A stretch of DNA of 64,000 bases from Strongylocentrotus droebachiensis (taxonomy: Eukaryota > Echinodermata > Echinoidea > Camarodonta > Strongylocentrotidae), in assembly GCA_035222895.1 (NCBI GenBank), contig JAVYIG010000040.1:434001-498000 (forward strand), read 5' to 3'. Position 1 is the first letter of the stretch, and each line of letters starts with the position of its first letter. The notes below the pieces were generated by a model that worked only from the letters and a program-made list of their open reading frames with translations, had not been told where the DNA came from and did not search any database. Both the position numbers and the translations under genes were made by a program. Positions 36,759 through 51,270 of this stretch are shown piece by piece.

Positions 36759-38752
36759 CTGTGTGAGGAGAGAGAGAGAGAAAACACCAGTTATAAATAG
36801 GCTAACAATACCGCATTCTACCTGATAGGCAAGTATACTCATTCATAATCAACGAGCAGATTTAAGTACCAGATGCACTTTATTTCAGGGGCATGCAGGC
36901 AGGGAGGAAGTGAGAGCCCGGTAACACACGTCTTACCCAGATGGCTTCTTACTTCTTTCTGCCTGCCACCAGCAAGTCTCGCAGAAAGATCGTTGGCTCG
37001 ATCTTCAGCCAATTGTTTTCACCATAACCATGATACTTACTTCCTCTTTCCCTGGTATCCCGCACACAACCAAGGAGATTGGATTGTGGGAAATGAGGCG
37101 CTGAAGACCAAGATAACGCCTACTTTACTATATCCGACTTCGCTAACCATCCACTACTGGCAACCAAAACCAAAAAGATATCTAGCATAATACTCATTTA
37201 ACCCTCCTGAATGAACTATTTCAGATTTCTCTGCACAACTCATTGGGGGTTAAAGTACTTTCTAGCATAGCAGCAAGGACACATTAAGACCCTGCTTAGT
37301 ACTCATTTTGCTACAGAGTTGCTACTTCCTAAATACAATTGCAGATTACGTTTCCTCTTCAGCATGATGTCACTAGTTGATATTGTGGTTTTTTTTCCTT
37401 GCTTATTCTTTTCACGGGATCACTACTTTAGTTAGAGAAACAAAGACAGTTATCATAGGCGACTTTGTGTCTGGGAATTTTCCAAAGCGGCCTATTGCCT
37501 TTTGTAGATATTTAGTAAAAGTACAAGCTAAGGAAAAGGACTGTATCCTTATCAGAATGGATAAACATAAACATTGATCAATCTGGCAAGGACCAATGGT
37601 TACCTTTCTTCTTTCTTTCTTTTCTTTTCTTTTTCTTTTTCTTTTACCACGAATAATGGTTTCATAACACTTCGTTTTGCATCCTGTAGCTTCAAATTTA
37701 AAAAGTGCATACCAAGTTCATGAGTTTTTACAAAGTAAATTGATCAATACTTATCTGCTTCAATAATCACAATATTATCTTAAGGATACTAGTTCTCTAC
37801 AAAGGTACTTGAAATGAATTTATGTTCTCAAAGAGTAAAAGATTTTTCAAAATTCACTTTCTCTTCTTCAATGCCTTCTTTGTAAATACCATTTTCTAGA
37901 CATGTGCTTAGACTCTGGCCTTCATGAATTACAACAACAAAAAAGTATTTACATGGAACTATTCCATCAAAGAGTATTGCTATTCATTAAGGGTATCAAT
38001 AAAACCAGTGGACAAATCAAATGACCCTATATTACACTGTGGATGTCTGGAAGAAGGCTTGGTTCTTTTGTGCACTAATTCTTATGCCCTCGTCAAACAA
38101 TAGCGATCTCAAAGCTTCCCCATTGACCAGTAGCCCTGGCCCGAGATGACCGACCATCTGTGTGGTGATTAAACCCTTACAACATAAAAGATGGAAGTGT
38201 GACCATTTATTTATACAGAAGGGATATTTATGTTTGTCCAGCTTCATTTCTAAGAGTTTACAAAACTTGTTTTCTTCTTATCCTTCTTTCTCAAGTAGTA
38301 TCAAGACAATATATAATTTATCTAATTATTTCTGTACTCAAAGAATATAAGCATGTACATTGCAAAGGGTTATTTTATGTCTGCTTTCAAGGCAATATCT
38401 ATAAAAAAAAAAAAAAATGTTAACAAATCTTTATTTTTTTGTATTTACTGCATTCTTTGTTGTACAGCTTCTTGCTAAATTCATTCAATCACTATAATCT
38501 CCCCCTCTGATTTTGTGTGAATTGAATTCCAGTCTTTTGCTGTTTCTCTGAAGCAACAAACACTTCATATATTTATTTAAAGCTACATTCCTTTTAAAAC
38601 TTTTATGCATGCACTTCCTTTGGTTCCCTATTTCTAAACTTTGTTTAAATTTAGGAGAAAGGATGCAGTAAAAGTACTATGCTCTTTTACTTGGTTTTCT
38701 TCTAGTTCTACATAAAGATTAGAGACATTTCCCCTAAACAAACAATACTTTC
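36759..38752. other. Immediate 5' flank of prox
   Basis: It holds the presumed polypyrimidine/acceptor next to coding exon 1 and a candidate donor at 37041|37040 (minus) with a moderately GC-rich sequence upstream to about 37190. A CT-rich run follows at about 37606-37647. The rest is AT-rich with no gene seen. Confidence 0.5.
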
Positions 38753-38756
38753 TTAA

Positions 38757-39133
38757 AGGGATCGTTAAACAATGTTAAATCTGAGATACACGGCCCTACG
38801 TGTTATCAGTGTCTGTGATATGGGGTAATATTGAAGCCCTAAAAAAATCCCGCTTCAAAATGATCAAGAAGTGCCTCAAAAAAGTAAAAATCATTGAGTG
38901 ACCGGTTTTACCATACTCGTTTTCCCCAATAGACTGTAGTGTTATGAAAACCGTCAGGCGAACGGTTTTCAAAATTTGTAATTCCAATCATAAATATCTT
39001 GATAATCAGACAGGCGATCGGCTTGTAAAAGTCATGGGGTTCCTGACTGACCTAAAGGTTTATAATTATCATTGCATCATGAGCTAAATCCAGAATTTTG
39101 TTTCAGAATCTGAGACAAAGTTACCGGATCCCT
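38757..39133. mobile_element. TTAA-flanked MITE 1 (377 bp, piggyBac-type target site)
   Basis: The ends are inverted repeats: AGGGATCGTTAA on the left and, reading inward from the right, AGGGATCCGGTAA. TTAA is present on both sides (38753-38756 and 39134-39137), the hallmark target duplication of piggyBac-superfamily elements. No transposase frame is present. The interior carries two accggtttt/aacggtttt-like repeats. It is non-autonomous. Confidence 0.75.
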
Positions 39134-40275
39134 TTAAGGAATTCAATTTGTGATTAGATTATCCTTAACTTTACCTTCCAAGAACATAATCAAAATAGCT
39201 TTAGGTTTGCTTTCCAACACTCTAAATACAAAATTGATTATCTACAAACCTCTTTCATTTGATATCCTTGCCAAAAATATGAATGAATACAATGATTTCA
39301 GTAACCCTACAGATCTACTTTTACCTTGAAAATTTATTTGGACACAGTGTGCCAAAAAATTGAAGTTTGACATGGAAATGACCTGGAATTATGTCAAAAA
39401 TAAACATTTGATTTCAAGTGAACTTAGTTTTACAAGACCTTTTATCAAAAGCCTAACATTGTGATTATGTTGTTCTATTAGGGCAAAAACAATGCCTGAC
39501 ACTGACTGACAGTCACATTAAAAAAAAAATTATATTTACAAGTATGTTCTTTTTTTCCTTTTCATATCTTCTTTGAACAGTATTCACTGCAATTTGTTAA
39601 AAACAATTACATTTGTATTTATGTTGGTTTACCCTTGAAAAGCATATCCTGCTTGCAAACATTTAAAAAAGCATAATGAAAATAAGACATCCATCATTAC
39701 ACAAACACTCAAACAATAGAAAAATCAATTTTTAGAGTCATTTAGGTTGTCTCATAATAAATGCATGAATGGGTAAGATAATAATGCTGAATCCATTATT
39801 TCACACAATGTCACAGTCTTACAAAAATCTAGTCATTCGCCGGTACCTCTGTTTTATTGTGCAAATACATAATATTTAGGCATCGAAGCCTACCAATTGT
39901 TACCTTGAATAGTTAGGTTTAATAGAATGCATTAAAAGTGTGTCTTTTCAGTCAATTAATTATGCAAAATGGTGCAAAACTACTGTAAAAATCTCTCTTC
40001 AAATACTATTATTACATCTGATACTTTCTCTTTGTTTAAAAACAAACGAGCCATTATCTTTGTTGAAGCAAATAACTAATTAAGTCAGTTGAAAACATTG
40101 TAGAATCCATATTACTGTGGAATCACCTTTGAAGGATATATGAAGAGGAACAAAGTAACACATGTGTGAGGCTATCTGGAGATAATGATTTGTGATCACC
40201 TGAGTCTCCATTCCCGATATAGATCAGATCCTTCCAGCCACTAGCTGGGAGGGTCTTCCAAGGGGGCAAGCTTAA

Positions 40276-40777
40276 AGGTAATACAAAGTTTTGGGAAATT
40301 TTGAAAATTTGGTGGATTGAGAATCTTTACAATTTTGATATATTTGGATGCCCCTGTGGGTGTATTATAAGCACTAAAAAAATTAGCCCCTAAAACACTT
40401 CTGTTTTTGAGAAAAATTGAATATAAAAATTTACCGGTGCTCCCGGTAAATTTCGATAAATTTCAAATAGCGCTTATGGCCGTACAATGGTAGCTACGAC
40501 CATGAAAATCTCAGAATATGTAGTTGTGATATATAATTTCCAAACGGGAATAGCTAATCGGTCGATTTTAGTCAAGAAACATAGTTTCATAGCTAAATTA
40601 ATATCTCGACCTTGAGAGGGAGCTATACAACATAAAGATTTTATTATTTATAATTTCATAACTTCAGACTCGATTTCAACCGCGACAACGATCAATGAAT
40701 ATTGTAGGAACGCATATGCTTCCAATATTTTAATTTGAACCGAATTCATGACCCCATACCAAAACTTTGTAATACCT
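40276..40777. mobile_element. TTAA-flanked MITE 2 (502 bp)
   Basis: The inverted ends are AGGTAATACAAAGTTTTGG (left) and AGGTATTACAAAGTTTTGG (right, inward), 18 of 19 matching. TTAA flanks lie at 40272-40275 and 40778-40781. It is non-coding. It shares the TTAA|AGG start with the other elements of this window but has different internal sequence, so it is a separate family. Confidence 0.82.
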
Positions 40778-40781
40778 TTAA

Positions 40782-43700
40782 CATCTTAAAGTTGTCAAGG
40801 GGCAAACTGGACATATAGCTTCTTGACAATGCTCACCGCCACGCCAGACCTTGACAGGATTTGTCTATCAGCAAAACAAAGACACAGCCCTTGCCTTGAG
40901 AAACAAGGAGAGGATCAGAGAGCAGGGAGGGCTGGCTTATCTTATCCAACAAGACTTTGGGGGCTGGGAGAGGTGATAGACCCAAGGGTTTTAAAAGAGA
41001 TGTTCAGGTACTGAATTAACGAGGAGGACAAGGAAATACAAGTTGGATCTTCAAATGCACATCTTGCAACTTCTCTTATCTTATCTCCTGTCAGCAGTTC
41101 CTGACCTAGACTCTAACAAGGAAGGAGATTAAGCTTTATAAAACTCAAGAGGATTTTTCAAAGAAGGAACTACCAAGGCTGTGTGACTGCTGCTGCCGGA
41201 AGAAGGACTTATAAGGAAAAGAAACATCTGATCAGATAACTCAAGATGTGCCTTGTTACATAATGGATGTGCCATGAGGAAAGAGAGAAAGGAAATGAAA
41301 CAGCCATTGCCTGGAATGAACATGTGAAATATTGGAGGTGGCTCCTTTCAGTTTCAATAAACTCCACCCCATGCAAGCAAACGAGCGAGTGCTTTATTTA
41401 CCAAGCAAAAAGAGCTGTATCTTCTAAGATGAAGGCATGACTCTGTCAACAGTCAATATATAAATTCTCCCTGCAAACATACTTTTATCAATCTTCGGTC
41501 CAGAAAGGGGAGTTTGAACAAATAGTAAAGGTTGAAGCTAAGAAGCTCAAACACATGTTCCTTAAATTGATCTCAAGATATTCGACAAGTTGTTGAGAAG
41601 TTATAATGGGTATACAATCTGAATGCACCTAGACCTTAGCGTTGACCTTTTTGAGGTAAAGTCTGCATTTAATATCCATCATTCATCTATGTACATTGAT
41701 ATAAAGAAGAGATTTACATCATCACTTGACATTTTATGGATATAGAGGGTGGGAATATGAGACAGAAATAGATGTCTGAGTGACGATTGATTTTAGTTTC
41801 TTTTTATTGCATGGGACCTACATGTAGAATGCACAATCTTTTTTTGTTTAAAGTCTGGTTTACAGAAAACATATCAGTAGTTGAAAAGTAAATTAATCTG
41901 AATAATAATAAATCCCAGAATAACACAAATGAGAACAGTTTCATGTTTGTATGAAAATAACTTTAAATCCCTGAAGTTCTTCATGTGCCCTTAATTCAAA
42001 TAAGAAAAGACAGTTGCCATTGGCAATTCAAATGATTGATATAATATATAAATTGCAAATTCAAAGGAGTTGGAGTTACCACTAATATAACTTGACATAA
42101 TTTAATTTCATTAAACATATTATGGAATTTACATCTAATATGTTCCAGTTCATATTTGATTTATCTCAATCATATTTTCACAAGACAACAAAATCAATAA
42201 CCTAATGTTTAATTAAAAAAAGGGGGAAAAATCCATGAAAGGTAAGATGTTTAGTGAAATATAAGTTTTTTGTGAAATCAATAAATCAAAGTAAATGTTT
42301 TTTTTTCTTCATTAAAATGGTACATAAATGGTGTAAACTGACTCCTTAAAATTATGTACAATATAAATCAAAGAGATGCCTTGGAAAAATGCAGGTACTC
42401 TTAATACAAACTATGATATATGCTTATTTCAATAAAGAATTGTACAGAAACTAATTATTTCTACGGTATACCCTTTTCTTTTTCTAGTCGCAGAAGAATG
42501 GCAGAAATTGAAAATTAAGCTATTGTTACTGGTAGAATCGATCTCTTACACAAGATTGGTTTTCAGTTTTCTTTGCATCCAGACAATAGATTTGTGGAGC
42601 ATCCACTTCAAGGCTCTGGTAGCTTTATCACAGGGTGGTGCGGATGTAAGTTTCAAGGAAGTATGGTGTATCTTTTACCACTTTACAGGAAACATCAAAA
42701 CACAGGACCCTTACCTATTTAAACACTGCACAAGGTTGTATCTTAGAGATAGCAACATAAAGACTGACTGACATCTATAAATCATGTTCTTAAAAACCTC
42801 CACTTGTAATCTTGCATTACAGGGTAAAATGACCAGCATATTCTTCGACTGGTGTTCTCTTTCTCAAGAAAGACATGAAAGCGCAGACCTCTTCTAAAGC
42901 AGACAAGGAATCAGATTTAGGTACTCCTGGCTTTGCTGAAGTCATATGACATCAATAATCGTGCTGATTTATTGATGAATATATTATTTAAGTACTGGTA
43001 GTAAAATAAAGTTAAGCATACCATCTTTGCTTAATAACAGGCAGTGTACAGCTCCATATATCATCTGTAATTTTCCTTCAAGATTGGGATTACAAATGAA
43101 ATATCAGTACTATCCAATCATAACAATTGTCCTTACATTTTTATGGAAGGATGATATACGAACACAAAACAAAACAGAAAAGACATTCATACATACCCCA
43201 TCAACTCTAGTCAATTGAAAAAATATATATTTGATCCACAAGATGAAAACAATTTCACCAAAAGATACTTTGATTGTTATTATTGTTAAAATATTGATAG
43301 ATGCTGGATGAAAAGAGAAAGCAGATTGTCCAATGATAGAGTGGCAAGACTAAAATGGTAGTCACTTTCTGAGTAGCAAAAATTGGAGAGCAAACTTCAG
43401 AGCTCTATCCTCGGGGAAGCTACCGGGAGCTGACAAGGCTAGACTGCTGAGAGAGAGAGAGAGTGCGAGAGTGAGCTTACAATTCACCAGCGATCGACAC
43501 ACTGCTGCCGCCGTCATCATCGCCAGTAACCTGTGGCACCCAAGCCTGGCTGTGGGAGGGGCATGGATAGACTTATGGTTGCTAGATAAGAGCACTGAGG
43601 AGGGGGAAAAAAGAGACTCACCGGCTGACTTGAAGCTCCTTGCAATGGTCTATCCCTCGTTGGCTAAAATCTCTATCAACAGGAAGTCTACGAGGCTAAG

Positions 43701-46700
43701 TCATCCAATTTATAGAAACAGGAACTTGAGTGATAACCACCTCTGAATAGAAGTGAAATGTACTAAAGCAGCAAATCAGTCACAATGCGATAGATATGCA
43801 GCAGCCTTGATCTCAGTGATGATATTTCGGGTAACTTGATATGTTACACACCATGCAGGGTTTTATAGAGAGTTTGTTTGTGTGCAAAACAGGAATTAGG
43901 TGATTGCGTGAGAAATTTGATTCTAATACCTGGGCTGAGCAGCCTGGGTATATACAGTGAAGTACAGACGGAGTAGCTGGAAAACCAATACCCTCACAAC
44001 AATGGGAAGAAACCGAGCGTGCCGTCTGAGGTATTGTTATAGATACCATGAAGGGGCGGAGCTAGTGGAGGCATGGGAGCCGTGGATACTGATAAGCCTG
44101 GAGGGGGAAAGGGGCGGGAGTTGTCCAGTACTACTCCAAACAAGCATTGCCCTCATCTTGTAACAAGTGGCTGCTGATGCATGCATGGTCACATGACCTT
44201 GTCGCCCATTTTCTTCCACTCCATGATATTCTCATTTGCTTTGGCAAACAAGGAAGACTTGAACTTTGAGCTAAGAAATGATACTGTGGCAGCTTTGATT
44301 ACTGTTTCATTGATTCTAAACTAAGAAGCTATTCAAGTCAGACCCATATCTCAAGATCACCTTTAGTTTCTTACAGTAGCTGGCGTTTGTTTGTAGAAAC
44401 GATTGTTACCTGGGAAATGGCCACCAAGGGTTATGGATACAGCGCTACCAAAGAGAGGGATTATGATATTTGCTTTATAATCAAACCTATACTATAGACG
44501 TGGCATAAAATATAATAAGAAAACAGGGTTTGGAATGAATAAAAGAGGTATCGACTTTGCCTCTGCATGAGCGAACCCCCAGATGGAATTGTCTAAGGAA
44601 ATGGCATTGTATGTATGAATGGGTGGAGTGGGTATTTTGGTTGGTGGAACCAGGGGATGGACGCCTTCAAGGAATGATGAACAAGAAGAAGGATCGGGGT
44701 GGGTGTCACAATAGCGCAGCCTTTTACATGTAGGTAGCCTTCAGGGTGCTATTCAGGACAAGACTTTTATGGCATCGCAACAATAAAAGAAAAGGGGTTT
44801 GCACAATGAGAAGTCGCCAGACACCAGTCTTGACCCGATGGGGTCAGGGTGCCTTGTTAGTTGCATTCTTGCATTCACGTTTCCCTGGTTCTTCTAACTC
44901 TTTACCCCCGTCACAATCCACCCATTTTGTCATGCTAACCCCCTTGAAAAGAAATATGAATAGAGAAACTGAAAAGTAGAAAAATAATCTGGCGCCCTGG
45001 GTTTCAAACAATACCCCTGTGAATATATAACAAGATGATAATATGGAGAGAGAAAGCATGATCTGTTTCTATGGAAGACTGATCAATGTTAAGCAGCTGG
45101 TGAGTCAAAAGACGGAAGATCTATTTCATATCTCCACAAAACTCGGCAACTCTTGGTACGCCACCTGGATGACCAGTTACATATCTCAATGACACAGAAT
45201 TCAGGGCCAACTACTCATCCTAACCCGCCTCCACCGTCTGGAGATCCCAAAAGAAATAGATAAGGGGAGATGGGAGAAAAGAGGGACTGTCCTCGGAAAA
45301 GAAAAGAAGGGAGAGACAAGACGTGGCAGAGATGTGATGGGACGATAACAGCTGGGGGAGATTAAACAATAAAAATGATACAAAGCAAGGGTAACAAAGA
45401 TACAGGCCACTGCCATTCACACGTGCACACTTCCCGAGGGCTTGGCTGGCTCCAGACCCTCTCCCCTCCCAGAATATATCACTGTCATAATTCAATCTCT
45501 GTCACCCTTCTATTATCATCCCAGTTGTCCACCTAGCTTCTCTCGTCTTCTCTCTCGTCTTCTCTTGCTCCTCTTCTATTCTCTGGCTTTCGCCTCTGAT
45601 CATTTGGCCATTCTTTGGGATATTATTCATCTAGTTGCACTTAAAAAGCAATGAATCAACGTGAAATTGGGCTGGTTTGGACTAAGGAGAGGCAGACAGG
45701 GATAAAAAGGAGTGCACATGTATCAAATCTGTCTTTACTCTTGACAAATGCAGAGAAAGAAGCAGGCAGTTGGCCACATTAATCTTACAGACATCCATGA
45801 GACAACCAGATTATCTACTCCACAACCAAACTCAACTTCTAGTTCACTCACAGAATGAAATGAAAATGGGTACTAAACTTAAATCTTAAAAATAAAATGG
45901 AATCAATAAAAGAAAAAGAAAGAAGAACAGTCACTATTAGATGAAAAGTTTAGCAGATGTCAGAAGTCAAAGAAAAATGAGTAAATTTCTTGTGTCATTT
46001 CTTGTGTCTTGTATCTACCACAAAATATCAGGTACTGATGTAGGCAAGTCATCTCTAGAACATACAGTTCCTATTACAAATTAATTTTAAATCATCAAAC
46101 ATGCTTCTTAAAATGTTGATGGACCAATAAAATTAATCTGAATCTGAATCTGAATAAGCATCATAAAAATGAATACGACACATTGCAACATATCCAAAAA
46201 GCTGTTAGCCTTTTAAAGTATACTTCTTGTGAATGCACCAATGGAAGAGAACTCACGACAGCATTTGATCAATCAATTCTACTGCATCATGTTTCTAGTT
46301 TCCCATGGTTTATCCTATTGTGCCTCAGAGATGTGCGACTAGATAACAGTTGAATAGAAAGATATATCTAAGCATCACAATGAGCCCTGATACGTGGCCA
46401 GATCATCAGTGGTTAGATGCAAGGGAAAACAAGAACATGTCAACCTAAAAGGCACAGATTGTATATATTGCCCTCTGTTGTTGATACCCAAACAGTTTGG
46501 GGATTGGTATAAATCATGAACTCATTTGTGTAACCTGAATAGATGGTATCTATGCATTGAAAGGTTTTCCAAGTATTTTATTTATCCCACATTAGCATTC
46601 TGAATGGGATTGCCAAAAGTGAATCAGTCTACTTAATTTTAAAACATGATGGGAAACAAATGAAAAAGTCATATATTTTATCTGTTAAACAAAATATTCC

Positions 46701-49700
46701 TATAGACTGAAAAGACCAACAATAGAATGGGCTAGTATCAAAATTAATAGCCAATGATGAAGCATAATCAGATAACTTGTGAGCTAAATTTAGTAACATT
46801 CAAACTTTAAGCGGTATAGTTTCTCCCTCTGGTGCCATTTCAGTGGTAAATCCAGTACATAAAATGAGATATTAGTTCATGGGTGACAATGTCACCGCAA
46901 CAAGTGTTTGATATAGTACACAACACCAAGCAAATTATATCCAAACACATTTTGAGAAACGAAAGCCCAATTTCTCGGCCTGGGAAACCAAACTGCACAC
47001 GTCAGTCAATCGCCTTCACAAGCAAGGGCGTTTCATCATCACCATGAACCTCCTTGTACTTCAGCTATAAATTTTAATGCAATTCACTTAGGCTAATAAC
47101 CCCGGCCAGTGACTTCGTGTATTATTTGCAAGGAGAGTGCAAGAGAGCCCACACAGCAACTCAAACAATCGTGAGATCAATTTCTAGATTCTGTAATTAC
47201 TTGACGCTATGCATAGGGTGTCTGCATGGCAAGTCAAGCAAGAAGAATATACTGCCATTTTTTTCCTCCACCGCCATCGTTGTCGAGGGGAGTGCGGCTA
47301 GCTTGTCTAACATAATGAGAAAAGAGCAGCAGCAACAGTGTTATAAATTAGATGGATTAACTAATCTACCAGGAAGCGCTGCCACTTTATCTCTCCATAA
47401 ATGTCATGGTTGTATAGAAAGTCAAGAGATATAGTGATCTTAAAAGAGGGAGAAATAAAAAGCTATGAAAGGAGTATGTCTGAAAGATAAAATATTATTA
47501 GTAGATTACTTTTCAACATCGAAACTCCTCCATAATTTATATCATTCATTTTCCGTAGCATTCAACTCAACTCTATCCCCCCCCCCAATATTTTGTTAGA
47601 ATTTGTTTTCATCTTTTGGATTGGTCAGAAGCACTAATGCTTAGGGGAGGAAATGGCCTAATGTTGTTTCATTCATGTATTTGCAAGGGTTTCTTGACAA
47701 GCTTTAGAATTATAGGCAAACCTTATACTTATGTCTAATGGACAAACTTAATTTAAATGCTTTGACTCATTCAAACTGACTAATACCTGTAATCTACCCA
47801 TGACACTAGCAACTTCATTAATTTCAATTCAGCTGATTCTCAGCATGGAACATAATTCAACAGTCATTTTGAATGTGAACAAAATAAAAGAATACAAGTC
47901 GGGAGTGCGAAAGATGATAAAAGCAAGAAAGGAAATGATCCATAATTCTGTGTTGGATGAGCCTCAAAAGGAAACGGCATCCTGTCCAGTTGTCTCAAGA
48001 TTCGTGGGAACGCAACATTCTTGCGGTGATATTCTTCAAGCCTGAAGCCAGGAAATGAGCCTTCCTCCAAAGCCTGCCATTACAAAGTCAAGACGACGCA
48101 GGACGACTTCTGTTCGGACCTCCGAGGTGCATTTCCATTAGACTGAGCGATTTTGTGCTTGAGATATATTAAAGACAGAACAGCTCTTCTCAAGATTAGC
48201 CAGAGTTGAGCAAGTCCTAAAAGGTCTAGGATTCGGCTCAAGCTTCTAAGAATATCACAGTTTGAGTGCATCTTCACCAATGAATTAGCCCTACTAATAG
48301 ACTTAATACCAGACTATTTCATGAAAGTAGTAAAAGCTAAAATTCCAATCACAAGGATGCAATACCCCAATGGTTGCATCTTCACTGCAAATTAAACTCC
48401 AGCAAGTTGTGATCAGGCTAATTTCCCCTGTAGATCAGAAGAATTTAAGTGGGTTATTTTGGAAAGTTGGGCTAATGAAAACGGGCCTCCTAGCTGATTC
48501 AATATCTTGACTCATAGCACCACACATCTGTTCAAGATCCATCCCCCTTGTAAGAGTGAAAGGGGTACAGGTAAGGGGCAAGAAAGGACCATCTCTTATT
48601 GTCATGAAATTATCTTTTAGGTCTTTTCTTAAAGAGCTTAAAGCCCAAGAAATCACAATTCAACCTACCGGTCTACCACATGGAAGCAGTGACTGTGCAA
48701 ATGTGGGCAACCACTTGTCGAACAATTTCCTAAACCAGTGCTCATAAAAAATTTAAAAATCATGAGCCAAGGAGAGGAGTTATGTGTTACTAAATGTAAA
48801 TAGGAAAAAGGGACAGCAATGAAATATAAGGTTGAACATTTAACGAATAAACTACAAGGCGATGAAAAAAATTACAAAAGATAAAGTTGGATATTTATTA
48901 AAAAAAAGAATGAATGTCATAACTCATAAGATTCAAGACGGATACACTAAAAAAAGACTGCTATAAAAAGCTGGCACAATAGGAGTTCACTCCTTGCTGT
49001 AGTTCATGACGCTTCCTTAACTATAATTTATTTATAGCAAAGAACCAGGCATCTCCTTGGGAGATCATACCATTGTAAAATTAAAAGTTCATTTTCAAAT
49101 TGAAATATCCTTTCCATTATTACGAGGGGGGGGGGGAGTATTGCATAATTACAAGTTGATTGTCATACTGAAATATCCTTTATATGATTTTCCCTAAGAA
49201 TGAGAGAGAATATACTTCACGCCGTCACAGGCACAAAGAATAATCAAATTCTCAGTCGGTCTCTCAGAGAACACAAAAGATCCTAATACTTGATGTCTCA
49301 TTTATCACGCTTTTTATCAGTTGTATTCTTCCCTCGTTTCTTTCACCCTGTGATCATATCAGCGTCTGCGAGCCCACTCCTTCCGAAAACAAAATCATTC
49401 TAGATATTGCTCGCTTCATTAGCATGCTGTATCAACGTGTGGTGACTTCTTTAACAAATAAAGCAGTAATATATCAAACCTACATGTAGAGATGTTTTTG
49501 TTCATTTACAATTGCATGATAACATCTCTGGCTACAGTCTGCCGGTTGCAATATCATTTTAATGAAATCGCTAATTTTTCATTGCACCATCTTCGCTCAG
49601 TAGAAATATAAAAGAACAGATCCATGAACACTTTGTTAAAAAAATTAATCATTGAATAAACAAATAATTTAATCAAAGTGCTAAAAAGTGGTCAACTGGT

Positions 49701-50750
49701 AACTCATAGACCCAAAGTAGTATAAATAAGAGTATAAACATTGTTGAATAATTGTAAAACCGTTAGCAGATATAGCTGATAGATCTGAATACTTAATTAT
49801 ATATGTATGTTTAGTATATAATATAGATATTTAGTTCCAGGCTCATTTTAATGAATATTGACAAATGAAAATGCAACACTTATAAGAAAAATGACATATT
49901 GAGCTGCAAACAAAAAGTAACTATCAGGATACATACAACTGTAGATTTTTAAAGCAATTGAAGGTAGCAAAAGCCAACATTGTCTTGGATTTCATTTTGC
50001 AAAATGCATAATTTGTCTCATACAATTGTGGAGTGTAAACGGCACACAAAAAACCTTAAAAAACAGAAGTTAGAAAGTGAATTGAGCAAATAGTTATCAT
50101 CTGTTCATCGAGAGTATTATGCCTTGATGATGTAGATTAGGCATAAGACAAACAAGCAATTAAAATTGACTGACTGCAATAAATATTCACTTGGAACTTA
50201 AATAACGGATGTCAATTAGAGCTCAAATGTCACTGATTAAGGGGTTTATCTGATGGATATATGGGGAAATGATGGGAGTAATGTTTCTGTCATCTTAATA
50301 TGGTGATGCTGAGTACTGATATAGATGGGAGAATGAAATGTGGACATCCGCAATACAATTTGGGTTTATTAATGGTTTATCGTTTCAAAGATACCATCTT
50401 CCAGACATTCACACGTTTCAACTGACAGCAGCTTCATGTTAATATCATGGTATCTATTTATTAATCATCAAGATATTTATCATTATAGCTACCAACTCAT
50501 TTCCTTTAAATTCATGAAATTCCACTTTGAAGAGTAAAGTTATACTGCTTCACCAAAAAGTAAAGAAAAATAGAAGATTTATAACAACATTTTAAGTAAT
50601 GAAAAATGATACCTCGGTAGCTCTTTATTACTAGGTAAATCACTTACTTGAGGTTATTAAATGAAGCTTAATTTCTACGTAGGTGTGAATAAGATAATAA
50701 GTTTACGACCGTGGGAAAAGATTATAATAGATCCATCATGTTTCACTTAC
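40782..50750. other. Upstream intergenic region or possible long 5' intron of prox
   Basis: No coding exon with supported splice sites. Slightly GC-richer patches occur at about 40800-41000, 43370-44200 and 44700-45600. (GA)n at 43448-43465, a 10-C run near 47577 and a 12-G run near 49126 are the main simple repeats. All frames are below 110 codons and look random. Confidence 0.5.
46135..46155 (+). repeat. (ATCTGA)n, possible retroelement tail
   Basis: aataaaattaatctgaatctg and the following aatctgaa give three hexamer copies. Such hexamer tails after aataaaatt are seen at 3' ends of non-LTR elements. No body of a LINE is recognisable before it. Confidence 0.3.
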
Positions 50751-51270
50751 CCCAAATGACTCAAGGAAGTTGTAGATTTGTTCAAAACTTCAATCTTAAA
50801 TGGGTGGACTTCCTGCCTGGTGGTAACAAGAAATCTCTCACGACAAAACACAGATGGGTGTCATTATCTTCAGGCAGCATGAAATCATGAGCTACTCGGG
50901 CAACTCGCATGCGACGGGGGACTTCTTCTCACTCGGGAAGCTCACACATTTGGCAGAAAACAAAAAACGGCAGTTTCCGACAGTTGATTTCTTACCCAAC
51001 GTGTCTTAAAGCATGCGTGAAGCCAAAGGGTATAGTCTTTCGAGCTGGCGCTTGCTTGGGAGGATATCTATCCAGAAAACATTCACACTTCCACTTCCGA
51101 CTGTAATACAATCTGCATGACTTGGTGCTTCAAGCAGACTGACTGACTGAGCAGATACGAACAGCAAGTACTGCAAAGACACTGGTCGTACTAGCTGTAC
51201 TGGTGCAGGCCGAGACAGAGCACAGATTGTTACATAAGCATCGATATCCTTCCTCTATCGATAACCCCAA
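50751..51270 (-). promoter_or_regulatory. Candidate distal non-coding first exon/promoter upstream of prox
   Basis: On the minus strand a strong donor, TTTGGG|GTAAGTGAAA, occurs with the exon side ending at 50751. The roughly 500 bp 5' of it are GC-richer than the surroundings. They carry two ATCGAT motifs (51240-51245, and TATCGATA at 51256-51263; Onecut- or DRE-like). The exon would be non-coding, since no open frame with family identity is present. It could feed into the acceptor at 36759, but nothing in the sequence proves the join. Confidence 0.25.
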
